Source: Alphaproteobacteria bacterium (GTDB lineage Bacteria; Pseudomonadota; Alphaproteobacteria; MPNO01; UBA2964). Taken from it: 43,621 bases of DNA. Position numbers and translations under genes: made by a program. Of the stretch, positions 1 through 7,921 are shown one piece after another (position 1 is the stretch's first letter; each line of letters starts with the position of its first letter). Below the pieces are notes generated by a model. It had not been told where the DNA came from and made no database searches. It saw only the letters and a list, made by a program, of their open reading frames with translations. Location: positions 1 through 43,621 of the forward strand of contig WHUE01000023.1 in NCBI GenBank assembly GCA_009377375.1, given 5' to 3'.

Positions 1-602
1 AACTGCTGCGGCGCCTGGGGCAGCGCGTAGAACTGGCCCGGATGCAGCCGGCTGGGCACCAGGAAGTCGCGCGCGCCCTCGGGCGAGGTCGAGGTCAGGA
101 TCGGCGTCTGGAACTCCATGAATCCCAGCTCGACCATCCGCCGGCGGATGCTGGCGATCACGGCGGAGCGCAGGATGATGTTGCGGTGCACCTTGTCCCG
201 CCTGAGATCGAGGAAGCGGTAGCGCAGCCGCACCTCCTCGCCGTAATCCTCGTCGGAATTCACCTGCAGCGGCAGCGGGTCGGCCGGGGCCAGCATCTCG
301 AAGCTCTCGACCTGCAGCTCGACCTCGCCGGTCGGCAGGTTCGGGTTTATGGTCTCCGCCGAGCGCCTCACCACCCTGCCGGTGACGCAGATTACCGATT
401 CCAGCCGCACCGCCTCCACCGCCGCGAAGATCGCCGACGACGAATCGAGCACGCACTGGGTGATGCCGTAATGGTCGCGCAGGTCCACGAAGAGCAGGTT
501 TCCGTGATCCCGCTTCCGGTGCACCCAGCCGGAGAGCCTGGCGGTTTCGCCGGCCTGGTCGCTTCTGATGTCGTTGCAGCTGTGGGAGCGGTAGCGGTGC
601 AT
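1..602 (-). CDS. aspS: Aspartyl-tRNA synthetase, N-terminal part (cut by window edge)
   Basis: Class II aminoacyl-tRNA synthetase that charges tRNA-Asp (or tRNA-Asp/Asn) in the cytoplasm. The reading frame opens at the ATG at 602 with [13 protein letters not shown] and runs off the left edge after about 200 residues. The N-terminal OB-fold anticodon-binding domain is visible: [19 protein letters not shown] near residues 17-35, then [14 protein letters not shown]. It is followed by the start of the catalytic domain, RYRFLDLRR near residue 150, and [13 protein letters not shown] near 180, which is the typical AspRS flipping-loop region. The N-terminus matches the normal AspRS start, so only the C-terminal two thirds is missing, because of the window edge and not by mutation. 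It diverges from rnd across 138 nt. Whether it is discriminating or non-discriminating cannot be judged from this part. Confidence 0.96.
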   Translation of the reverse strand, partial: MHRYRSHSCNDIRSDQAGETARLSGWVHRKRDHGNLLFVDLRDHYGITQCVLDSSSAIFAAVEAVRLESVICVTGRVVRRSAETINPNLPTGEVELQVESFEMLAPADPLPLQVNSDEDYGEEVRLRYRFLDLRRDKVHRNIILRSAVIASIRRRMVELGFMEFQTPILTSTSPEGARDFLVPSRLHPGQFYALPQAPQQ

Positions 603-650
603 GGGTAGAGCCTTCGAATCCGTCTTCTGCCCGCGCGGGCATGCGGGGCA

Positions 651-678
651 AAGGCCACGGATCGGGCGCATGTGTCAA
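651..678 (-). promoter_or_regulatory. Possible aspS promoter (-35 TTGACA)
   Basis: On the minus strand a perfect TTGACA lies at 678-673. A weak -10 candidate (GGCCTT, 656-651) follows after 16 nt, leaving roughly a 40-nt leader before aspS. The -35 is convincing, the -10 is poor. A 14-bp palindrome (TGCCCGCGCGGGCA, 628-641) sits in the predicted leader. Confidence 0.35.
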
Positions 679-705
679 GCCGGCAGTCGTCGCGGCGCAT
701 CCGCC

Positions 706-734
706 TTTTGCGCCGGTGATATATTGTGTATAGC
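706..734 (+). promoter_or_regulatory. Putative rnd promoter, near-leaderless
   Basis: TTTTGC (706-711), a 17-nt spacer and TATAGC (729-734) form a sigma70-like promoter. The -10 ends 6 nt before the ATG at 741, so transcription would begin at or next to the start codon. No Shine-Dalgarno sequence is seen upstream of that ATG, which agrees with a leaderless message. Confidence 0.45.
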
Positions 735-740
735 TCGCTC

Positions 741-1901
741 ATGACCGTCATTGCCGACAGCGGGACGTTGAAGGCGTTCTGCGACCGGGTGTCCGGCGCG
801 GACTTCATCACCGTCGATACCGAGTTCATCCGCGACAAGACCTACTGGCCCGTGCTCTGCCTGATCCAGATCGGCGGGCCGGACGAGGCACACGTGATCG
901 ACGCGCTGGCCGACGGCATCGATCTTTCCCCCGTCTTCGCGCTGATGGAAAAGCCCGACCTGCTGAAGGTGTTCCACGCCGCGCGGCAGGATTTCGAGAT
1001 ATTCCACCACATGACGGGCAAGGTGCCCGCGCCGGTCTTCGACACCCAGGTCTCGGCCATGGTGTGCGGGTTCGGCGAGCAGGTGGCCTACGACACGCTG
1101 GTGGCCAAGCTGTCCAAGGCGCGGATCGACAAGACGATGCGCTTCACCGACTGGGCGCGGCGGCCGCTTTCCGACAAGCAGATCGACTACGCGCTGGCCG
1201 ACGTGACCCATCTGCGCGTGGTTTACGAGAAGCTGAAGATCCGGCTGGAAAAGACCGGCCGCGCCGAATGGGTAGCCGAGGAGATGGCGGCCCTGTGCAA
1301 TCCGGGGCTGTACGAGGTCGATCCGCGCGAGACCTGGCGGCGAATCAAGGTGCGCACCGCCAAGCCGCGGCTGCTGGCCGTGCTGCGCGAGCTGGCGGCG
1401 TGGCGCGAGGAGCAGGCTCTGGCGAAGGACGTGCCGCGCAACCGCATCCTCCGCGACGAGGGGCTGGTGGAGATCGCGGCCCATGCGCCAACGACCCGCG
1501 ACGAGCTGGGCAAGCTGCGCAGCCTGCGCGGCAACCAGTCGGGCGGCTCCATGGGCGACGGCCTGCTCCAGGCCGTCGTGCGCGGCCTTGCGGTGCCCGA
1601 CAAGGACTGTCCCAGGCCCGAGCACGGCCGCGGCTTCCAGCAGCGTCCCGGCCCGTCTGCCGACCTGCTGAAGGTGCTGCTGAAGATGAAGGCGGAGAAG
1701 CACGACGTCGCCCAGCGGCTGATCGCCAACACGGAGGAGATCGAGGCCATCGCGCTGGACGACAACGCCGACGTGCCGGCGCTGTCCGGCTGGCGGCGCG
1801 AGCTGTTCGGCGAGGACGCCCTGGCGCTCAAGCACGGCCGGCTGGCGCTCACCGCCGACGGCAGCGAAATTCTCACCATAGAGCTGAAATCCGGCGGCTG
1901 A
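741..1901 (+). CDS. rnd: Ribonuclease D
   Basis: 3'-5' exoribonuclease of the DEDDy family, which trims tRNA and other stable RNA 3' ends. The protein has 386 residues, a normal length for RNase D. Visible exonuclease motifs are Exo I with D26 and E28 (ITVDTEFIRDKTYWP), Exo II with D84 (FHAARQDFEIF) and Exo III with Y150 and D154 (DYALADVTHL). An HRDC nucleic-acid-binding domain follows at about 215-290 (LRELAAWREEQA to LGKLRSLRGN), with a second helical domain behind it. I chose ATG 741 over an upstream in-frame codon at 726 because the protein then starts MTVIADS directly before the exonuclease fold, and because the -10 box overlaps the longer version. It stops 12 nt before the convergent hdaA stop, with no terminator hairpin between. 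Confidence 0.95.
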   Translation: MTVIADSGTLKAFCDRVSGADFITVDTEFIRDKTYWPVLCLIQIGGPDEAHVIDALADGIDLSPVFALMEKPDLLKVFHAARQDFEIFHHMTGKVPAPVFDTQVSAMVCGFGEQVAYDTLVAKLSKARIDKTMRFTDWARRPLSDKQIDYALADVTHLRVVYEKLKIRLEKTGRAEWVAEEMAALCNPGLYEVDPRETWRRIKVRTAKPRLLAVLRELAAWREEQALAKDVPRNRILRDEGLVEIAAHAPTTRDELGKLRSLRGNQSGGSMGDGLLQAVVRGLAVPDKDCPRPEHGRGFQQRPGPSADLLKVLLKMKAEKHDVAQRLIANTEEIEAIALDDNADVPALSGWRRELFGEDALALKHGRLALTADGSEILTIELKSGG

Positions 1902-1913
1902 ACGACAGGGCGG

Positions 1914-2594
1914 TCAGCCCGCGCCGGCATTCTCTCCCAGCACGCGGCGCGCCAGCGGCACGGTGACCGTGCGGCCTTCGGCCAGCGCGGCCCTGTCCAG
2001 CGCCTCCGCCAAGATTCGCGCCGCGGCGAAGCTTCGCTCCATGCGCGGGACGAGGTAGCGCAGCACGTCGCCGCCGATGCGGAGCTGGCGGTCGGCGAAA
2101 TGCTTGGCGAGGACCGCCTCGAGCAGCGCATCGTCCGGCGCGCCGATGGCCGCCACGGGCATCGCGCGCAGACGCGAGGCGAGGTCGGCGAGCGCCACCG
2201 GCCAGCGCGACGGCGCCGTGGCCGCGCAGAACAGCAGCGTCCCCCCCGCCCCGGCCACGTGGTTGTAGAGATGGAACAGCGCTGCGTCATCGCCCGGCGC
2301 ATCCGCGTCCTCGACCAGCGCATGCGCCGCGCCGTCCAGCAGCGTCCCCGCCTCGCCGGCTATGCCGGCGCGCGACAGCCGCCGCGCGCCCGAGGCTGCC
2401 TGCCAGACATGGGCGAGATGGGTCTTGCCGCACCCCGCGGGACCGGACAGCGCCAGGGCCGGGCCGGGCCAGCCCGGCCAGCGGTCGATCCAGGCGACGG
2501 CCTCCCCGTTGCAGGGCGCGACCAGGAAGTCCTCGCGCCCCAGCGCCTGGCGGTGGCCGAGATCGAGGACGAGCTGCCCCCGCCGCGGCGTCAT
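1914..2594 (-). CDS. hdaA: DnaA-family AAA+ regulator, HdaA/Hda homologue
   Basis: A 226-residue DnaA-related ATPase of the Hda type, which works with the loaded DNA polymerase sliding clamp to promote hydrolysis of DnaA-ATP after initiation. The N-terminus carries a clamp-binding-like motif (QLVLDL, residues 7-12). The AAA+ core shows Walker A (SGPAGCGKTHLAH near 50-62) and a Walker B-like VEDAD near 94-98, and ends with the sensor II helix region. There is no DnaA domain IV, so it should not bind DnaA boxes itself. ATG 2594 overlaps the TGA of the AI-2E gene (ATGA, 2591-2594), implying translational coupling. In Caulobacter and relatives hdaA also lies near such a permease gene (from memory). 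It is last in a four-gene operon. Confidence 0.9.
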   Translation of the reverse strand: MTPRRGQLVLDLGHRQALGREDFLVAPCNGEAVAWIDRWPGWPGPALALSGPAGCGKTHLAHVWQAASGARRLSRAGIAGEAGTLLDGAAHALVEDADAPGDDAALFHLYNHVAGAGGTLLFCAATAPSRWPVALADLASRLRAMPVAAIGAPDDALLEAVLAKHFADRQLRIGGDVLRYLVPRMERSFAAARILAEALDRAALAEGRTVTVPLARRVLGENAGAG

Positions 2595-3676
2595 GCCGGG
2601 CCTGCCCCGTCGCCGGCGCCCCGGTCCGCGTAGAGCGCGCTTTCCTTGTAGCGGCCGATGGCGAACTGGGCGAGCACGCGGATCGTCGCCGCCACCGGCA
2701 CCGCCACCAGAAGCCCGGTGAACCCGGCCAGCGCGCCGCCGGCCAGCAGCGCGAAGATCAGCCACACGGGATGCAGCCCTGTCTTGCCGCCGACCCAGCG
2801 CGGGGTAAGCACGTAGCCCTCCAGCGTCTGGCCGACGAAGAAGACAATGGCGGCCAGCAGCGGCTGCACCGAGAATCCGTACTGCGCCAGCGCCACGCCG
2901 GTGCTGAGCACCAGCCCCACGGCGGCGCCGAAATAGGGTATGAAGGAAATCAGCCCCGCCACGAGCCCGATCACCAGTCCGAACTTGACCCCGACCAGGG
3001 TCAGCCCGACGGCATAGAAGATGCCAAGGGCGAGGCAGACGCTGAACTGACCGCGGACGAAGCCCGACAGGGCCTCATCGATGCGTCGGGCCTGCTCGCG
3101 GATCGTCTGCCTATTGTTACGCGGCAACCAGCTGTCCACCTTCGCGATCATGTGGTCCCAGTCGCGCAGCAGATAGAATGCGACGAGCGGGGTGATGACG
3201 GCGAGCGACAGGAGGTTCAGCAGCACCATCCCGCCACCCCAGAGCGATCCCAGCACCTTGCCGAGCCAGGCGACGCCGTCCGTGCCGGCAACGGCGCCGG
3301 CCTTCTCGCGCAGCTTCGCCATCTGCTCCTGCGAGAGCTCCGTCTGCAGCTCCGTCAGCACCGCCGCGAATTTTTCGCGCAGCGTATCCATATAGCGCGG
3401 CAGCTCGTTTATCAGATCGACGAGCTGCGCCTGGACCAGTGGGATCAGCAGCAATATCGCGGCCACCATGATGAGGATCGCGACTACCGTGATAAGAGCC
3501 GCCGCGACGCCCCGCGGCACGCGCCACGTTTCCAGCCGGTCGGCCACGGGATCGAGCAGATAGGCCAGCGCCAGCCCGACGACGAAAGGCAGCAGCACAT
3601 CGTTCAGCACGTAGAGCGCGCCGAGGAACAGCGCCAGCCCCGCCAGCCAGTACAGCGCACGCCGGTCCGCGCTCAT
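2591..3676 (-). CDS. AI-2E family transporter (PerM-like permease)
   Basis: Integral inner-membrane protein of 361 residues, with the family's normal size and layout: two N-terminal membrane segments starting at about residue 9 (LYWLAGLALFLGALYVL), a soluble insertion around 80-150, and a C-terminal group of helices containing LGIFYAVGLTLVGVKFGL and the family signature LISFIPYFGAAVGL. Members are annotated as autoinducer-2 exporters, but substrates are mostly unproven and some act as ion antiporters, so no substrate is assigned. The start ATG at 3676 overlaps the stop of the upstream phosphatidyltransferase (ATGA, 3673-3676) and is preceded by an AAGGGGGG ribosome-binding stretch. The stop overlaps hdaA in the same way. 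Confidence 0.88.
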   Translation of the reverse strand: MSADRRALYWLAGLALFLGALYVLNDVLLPFVVGLALAYLLDPVADRLETWRVPRGVAAALITVVAILIMVAAILLLIPLVQAQLVDLINELPRYMDTLREKFAAVLTELQTELSQEQMAKLREKAGAVAGTDGVAWLGKVLGSLWGGGMVLLNLLSLAVITPLVAFYLLRDWDHMIAKVDSWLPRNNRQTIREQARRIDEALSGFVRGQFSVCLALGIFYAVGLTLVGVKFGLVIGLVAGLISFIPYFGAAVGLVLSTGVALAQYGFSVQPLLAAIVFFVGQTLEGYVLTPRWVGGKTGLHPVWLIFALLAGGALAGFTGLLVAVPVAATIRVLAQFAIGRYKESALYADRGAGDGAGPA

Positions 3677-4221
3677 GGTCCCCCCTTCACGATTTCGCTT
3701 TCCTGCCGGCCCCAGTTCACGACATAGGCCGCGCCCGAGGCCAGCGTCGTGGCGGCGGTGAGATAGAAGAGGAACGGCACCAGCAGCCCGCCGTCCAGCC
3801 CCAGCCCCAGCTCCGCCAGCGTGGCCGCGACCAGCGCGATCTGCACCGTGGTGTTGATCTTGCTGATCATCAGGGGCTTCATCTTGACCGACCCGCGGGC
3901 GATATGCTGCAGCAGCACGCCGCCGATGATGATCACGTCGCGGAAGACCACCAGGATCACCAGCCACAGCGCGATCTTGCCTTCATGACCGAGAGTGACG
4001 TAGACGGCCACCAGCAGCGCCTTGTCGGCCAGCGGGTCGAGATAGGCGCCGAGCGTCGAGGACTGGCCCAGCCGCTTGGCAAGGTATCCGTCGATCGCAT
4101 CCGATACCCCCGCGGCGACGAACAGCCAGAACGCCGCGGTATAGGCCTGGTGCAGGATGAGATAGACAGCGAAGGGAACCGCCATCAGCCGCGCCAGCGA
4201 GATCAGGTTGGGCAGGTTCAC
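3673..4221 (-). CDS. CDP-alcohol phosphatidyltransferase, probably eukaryotic-type cardiolipin synthase
   Basis: Membrane enzyme of 182 residues transferring a phosphatidyl group from a CDP-lipid to an alcohol. The CDP-alcohol motif is present (DGYLAKRLGQSSTLGAY, then LDPLAD), with K where the consensus has R. Two features point to the mitochondrial/eukaryotic type of cardiolipin synthase (CDP-diacylglycerol + phosphatidylglycerol) and away from PgsA: the stretch MKPLMISKINTTVQIALVAA resembles the LKPTFISKVNTAVQL region I remember from CRLS1/Crd1, and the C-terminal FYLTAATTLASGAAY resembles the end of those enzymes. The start is GTG at 4221, giving the normal beginning [12 protein letters not shown]; it overlaps the upstream stop (GTGA, 4218-4221). 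PgsA remains the alternative. Family assignment is firm; substrate is inferred. Confidence 0.85.
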   Translation of the reverse strand: MNLPNLISLARLMAVPFAVYLILHQAYTAAFWLFVAAGVSDAIDGYLAKRLGQSSTLGAYLDPLADKALLVAVYVTLGHEGKIALWLVILVVFRDVIIIGGVLLQHIARGSVKMKPLMISKINTTVQIALVAATLAELGLGLDGGLLVPFLFYLTAATTLASGAAYVVNWGRQESEIVKGGP

Positions 4222-5383
4222 CGGATTTCCGCCGGCGCCGGCATCGGGACGGGAGCGGTGTCCCCACCGGCGCCGCGCAGCCGGATCTCCCAGGAGGTCG
4301 GACCCCGCGCCAGCGTCAGGTCGTGCTGCGCCAGCGCCAGCGCAAGCTGTTCCTCGTCTCCAATATAGCTGAGCCGCAACGTCGCCTGACGCCGTGAAAG
4401 CGCCAGAATCTCGCTGCGCTCGATGAACGCCACCTCGTCGACCCGGCGGCGCAGCGCCACCCAGGCGGACGCGTCGGTGAGCGGGGCGATCGCGACCAGC
4501 GTCCGGCGGTCGTCGAAACGCAGGATGTTGTCGCGTTTCCAGCTTTCCTCGACCTGGAGACGTATCTCGGCGGCGGCGCGGGCCAGCAGCGCAGCCTCGT
4601 CCTCGCCCTCGGTTGAATCGAAGGCCCGGACCAGCGTGCGGCCCCGCGTGCCGGCGCCGAGGCGGCTGATCGTCACCTGCACCGACGCGCCGCCGTCCCC
4701 CCGGGGCGCCAGTGCGGCGTAGGCGAGCAGGCCGTCCGCCGCACCGTAGCGCCGCGCGATCGCGCCGATGCGCGCCTCGTCGCCCGCCAGCGCCTGTTCC
4801 GGGCCTATATCGGCAATGTCGGCCAACTCGCCCTTCGGCACGACCATCGGCACGAGCCCGTCCGCCGGCGGCAGCCCCTGCCAGGCCGCGAGCCAGCCGT
4901 TGACCGCATCCCACAGCAGCACCGCGCCGGCGCGCCGCATCACCGGCAGCACCACCACGGTCTTGCTCGACGTCTCGGCGAAGGGAACGCCGGAATCGCG
5001 CAGCAGCCGACGCACCGCGTCCGGCGCGAAATCCATCCGCAGCTCGGCCAGGTACCGCACGTTGGACGCCTTTTCCTCGACCACCTCGAAGCCGCTCACC
5101 AGTTCGGCGATGCGGGTTGCCGACAGCGCCGGCGCCGACGCCTGGTCGCGCAGGGGCACCAGCCGCCGGATCAGGCGCTCCCAGGCATGGCGGTGGCCGG
5201 CGGTGAGGGCCAGTTCGCGCGCCTCGGTCGCCGAGGACGCGGTCTCGTCCACCTGGATGCGGGAAACGGCGAATACGCTGTCGTCCGCGCGGGCCGGAAT
5301 CGCGCACAGCAGCAGCAATATTGCACAGGCGCGCGCAGCAACCGTTGCAAAGCCCGGGAGATCAAGTATTTTCGCGAGAATCC

Positions 5384-5396
<13 letters not shown>
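4218..5396 (-). CDS. DUF2066-domain exported protein
   Basis: Conserved protein of unknown function, up to 392 residues. A hydrophobic stretch ([14 protein letters not shown], residues 24-37) followed by [14 protein letters not shown] looks like a signal peptide cleaved near residue 37, so the product is probably periplasmic. The middle is typical of DUF2066: [21 protein letters not shown] early, [17 protein letters not shown] near 150, [19 protein letters not shown] near the end. No catalytic motif is visible. The start is uncertain: ATG 5396 gives a long n-region and overlaps the divergent purM ATG (5384) head to head by 13 bp. No good alternative ATG, GTG or TTG gives a complete signal peptide. 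It heads the operon with the phosphatidyltransferase, permease and hdaA, and its TGA overlaps the next GTG. Confidence 0.8.
5345..5372 (+). promoter_or_regulatory. Putative purM promoter
   Basis: TTGCAA (5345-5350), a 16-nt spacer and TATTTT (5367-5372) make a plausible sigma70-type promoter. The predicted transcription start near 5379 is only about 5 nt before the ATG at 5384 and about 55 nt before a downstream ribosome-binding-like AGGCGAGAA. The promoter lies inside the coding region of the divergent DUF2066 gene if that gene starts at 5396. Confidence 0.4.
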
Positions 5397-6483
<1,087 letters not shown>

Positions 6484-6496
<13 letters not shown>

Positions 6497-7152
6497 AGGT
6501 CGCGGTCCTGATTTCCGGCCGGGGGTCGAACCTCCAGGCGCTGATCGACGAATGCGCCCGCCCCGGCTCCGCCGCCGAGATCGTGCTCGTCCTGTCCAAC
6601 GCGCCCGACGCCGCCGGGCTGGACCGCGCCGCCGCCGCCGGAATCCCGACCGCCACGGTGGACCATCGCGATTTCGACGGCCGCGCCCCGTTCGAGGCGG
6701 CGGTGAACGGCGCGCTGGATGTGGCCGGGGCCGGGCTGGTCTGCCTGGCGGGGTTCATGCGGCTGCTGACGGCGGCCTTCGTCGAACGCTGGCGCGACAG
6801 GCTGGTCAATATCCACCCGTCCCTGCTGCCCGCCTACAAGGGGCTGAACACCCATGCAAGGGCGCTGGCGGACGGGGTGCGCCTCACCGGCTGCACCGTG
6901 CATTTCGTGCGCTCCGACATGGATGCCGGGCCGATCGTCGTGCAGGGCTGCGTGCCAGTGCTGCCCGGAGACGATGAGGCCGCGCTGGCAGCCAGGGTGC
7001 TGAAGATGGAGCACCGCGCCTATCCGCTGGCGCTGCGCCTGATCGCCGAGGGCAGGGTCAGGGTAGCGAATGAGCGGGTGGAGATCGACGGCGCCGGTTC
7101 CCCGGCCGGGGCGATGCTCAACCCGACGGACGACAGCTGCGCAGGCGCTTGA
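6484..7152 (+). CDS. purN: Phosphoribosylglycinamide formyltransferase (GAR transformylase)
   Basis: Third step of purine synthesis: transfers the formyl group of 10-formyltetrahydrofolate to GAR. The 222-residue product has the folate-dependent formyltransferase fold: N-terminal [17 protein letters not shown] (phosphate-binding), then the catalytic [12 protein letters not shown] with N109 and H111, and SDMDAGPIV with D147. These match the Asn-His-Asp triad of E. coli PurN (N106, H108, D144). Start ATG 6484 lies inside the end of purM (13-bp overlap, different frame), so the two are co-transcribed and probably translationally coupled. The C-terminal tail after about residue 205 is variable and of no known role. 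Confidence 0.96.
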
Positions 7153-7178
7153 GCGCCGGGCGCGTTCTGCGGTATAGC
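7149..7178 (+). promoter_or_regulatory. Putative promoter of the oxidase subunit IV gene
   Basis: TTGAGC (7149-7154), an 18-nt spacer and TATAGC (7173-7178) sit at the purN stop codon, about 33 nt before the small downstream gene. This would give it its own transcription unit. The same TATAG-type -10 recurs at rnd, lptF and surA in this window. Confidence 0.45.
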
Positions 7179-7210
7179 ATCCGCGATCAGGACGTTATCG
7201 GAGGAAAAAG

Positions 7211-7339
7211 ATGGCCGGAGAAACCGATCCGCATTCGCAGCGCGCGCAGGACGGCTGGAACTCGTTCTCGCGCTTTCTCGGCGTGTCCACCGGCCTCGTG
7301 GTGGCGACGCTGCTGCTGATGGCGTTTTTCCTGCTCTGA
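7211..7339 (+). CDS. aa3-type cytochrome c oxidase subunit IV (42 residues)
   Basis: A very small membrane protein, easily missed by gene callers. It reads MAGETDPHSQRAQDGWNSFS, then RFLGVSTGLVVATLLLMAFFLL: a polar N-terminus, a conserved-looking W-x-x-F-x-x-F pattern and one C-terminal transmembrane helix. This is the plan of the bacterial aa3-oxidase subunit IV family (COX4_pro_2), whose members are 40-60 residues and common in Alphaproteobacteria, where they are often not beside the ctaCDE genes. The ATG at 7211 is preceded by GAGGAAAAAG, a clear ribosome-binding site, and by a predicted promoter at 7149-7178. No other oxidase subunit is next to it. Assignment rests on size, topology and pattern, so it is probable and not certain. 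Confidence 0.72.
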   Translation: MAGETDPHSQRAQDGWNSFSRFLGVSTGLVVATLLLMAFFLL

Positions 7340-7367
7340 GCCGCGTCCGGACGGACCGGCGGCCGGC

Positions 7368-7790
7368 TCAGCCGACGATTTCGACCGCGGCGAAGAAGAA
7401 CGAGATTTCGGTCTTCGCGTTTTCGGCCGAATCCGATCCGTGGACCGAGTTGGCCTCGATGGATTCGCCGAAATCCTTGCGGATGGTGCCCGCGTCGGCG
7501 TTGGCGGGGTTCGTCGCGCCCATCACTTCGCGGTTCTTCGCGACGGCATTCTCGCCTTCCAGCACCTGAACGACGACCGGGCCCGAGCACATGAATTCGC
7601 AAAGCTCGCCGAAAAAGGCGCGCTCCGCGTGGACGGCGTAGAAGCGTTCCGCCTGCTCGCGCGTCAGACGCAGACGCTTCTGCGCCACGATCCTGAGGCC
7701 TGCATCCTCGAACCGCGCGTTGATCTGGCCCGTCAGGTTACGCCTTGTAGCGTCGGGCTTGATGATGGATAAGGTGCGTTCGATGGCCAT
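7368..7790 (-). CDS. ndk: Nucleoside diphosphate kinase
   Basis: Balances (d)NTP pools by moving the gamma phosphate between nucleotides through a phosphohistidine. The 140-residue length is exactly usual. It starts [18 protein letters not shown]; the active-site histidine is H117 in [12 protein letters not shown], and the Kpn-loop region [15 protein letters not shown] is present. An in-frame ATG further upstream (7907) would add a non-conserved 39-residue extension, and the promoter-like boxes lie within that extension, so ATG 7790 is preferred. It converges on the oxidase subunit gene (28-nt gap) and diverges from the ABC-F gene. Confidence 0.97.
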   Translation of the reverse strand: MAIERTLSIIKPDATRRNLTGQINARFEDAGLRIVAQKRLRLTREQAERFYAVHAERAFFGELCEFMCSGPVVVQVLEGENAVAKNREVMGATNPANADAGTIRKDFGESIEANSVHGSDSAENAKTEISFFFAAVEIVG

Positions 7791-7829
7791 GGGCCTGGAA
7801 ATCTCCATAGAAGTCGGGAAGCGGCGGGC

Positions 7830-7858
7830 CTTATATACGCTTCGCCCGGCGGCGGCAA
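7830..7858 (-). promoter_or_regulatory. ndk promoter
   Basis: On the minus strand TTGCCG (7858-7853), a 17-nt spacer and TATAAG (7835-7830) form a good sigma70-like promoter about 40 nt upstream of the ndk ATG. Confidence 0.55.
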
Positions 7859-7921
7859 CCGCCGCGTTGGCCGCGTCCGGCCCGTCCTGTAACCGAGTCT
7901 TCGCCAAGTCAGCCCCCGGAA

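Noticed and set aside
628..641. Palindrome TGCCCGCGCGGGCA in the aspS leader as an operator or T-box-like element
   Set aside because: A GC-only palindrome of this length is common in such DNA, and no T-box or other leader features are present.
675..1835. Long minus-strand open frame opposite rnd
   Set aside because: Its composition is that of an antisense frame in GC-rich DNA, while the plus strand encodes RNase D with all motifs. Similar long antisense frames over pepA, lptD, mltG and elsewhere were dropped for the same reason.
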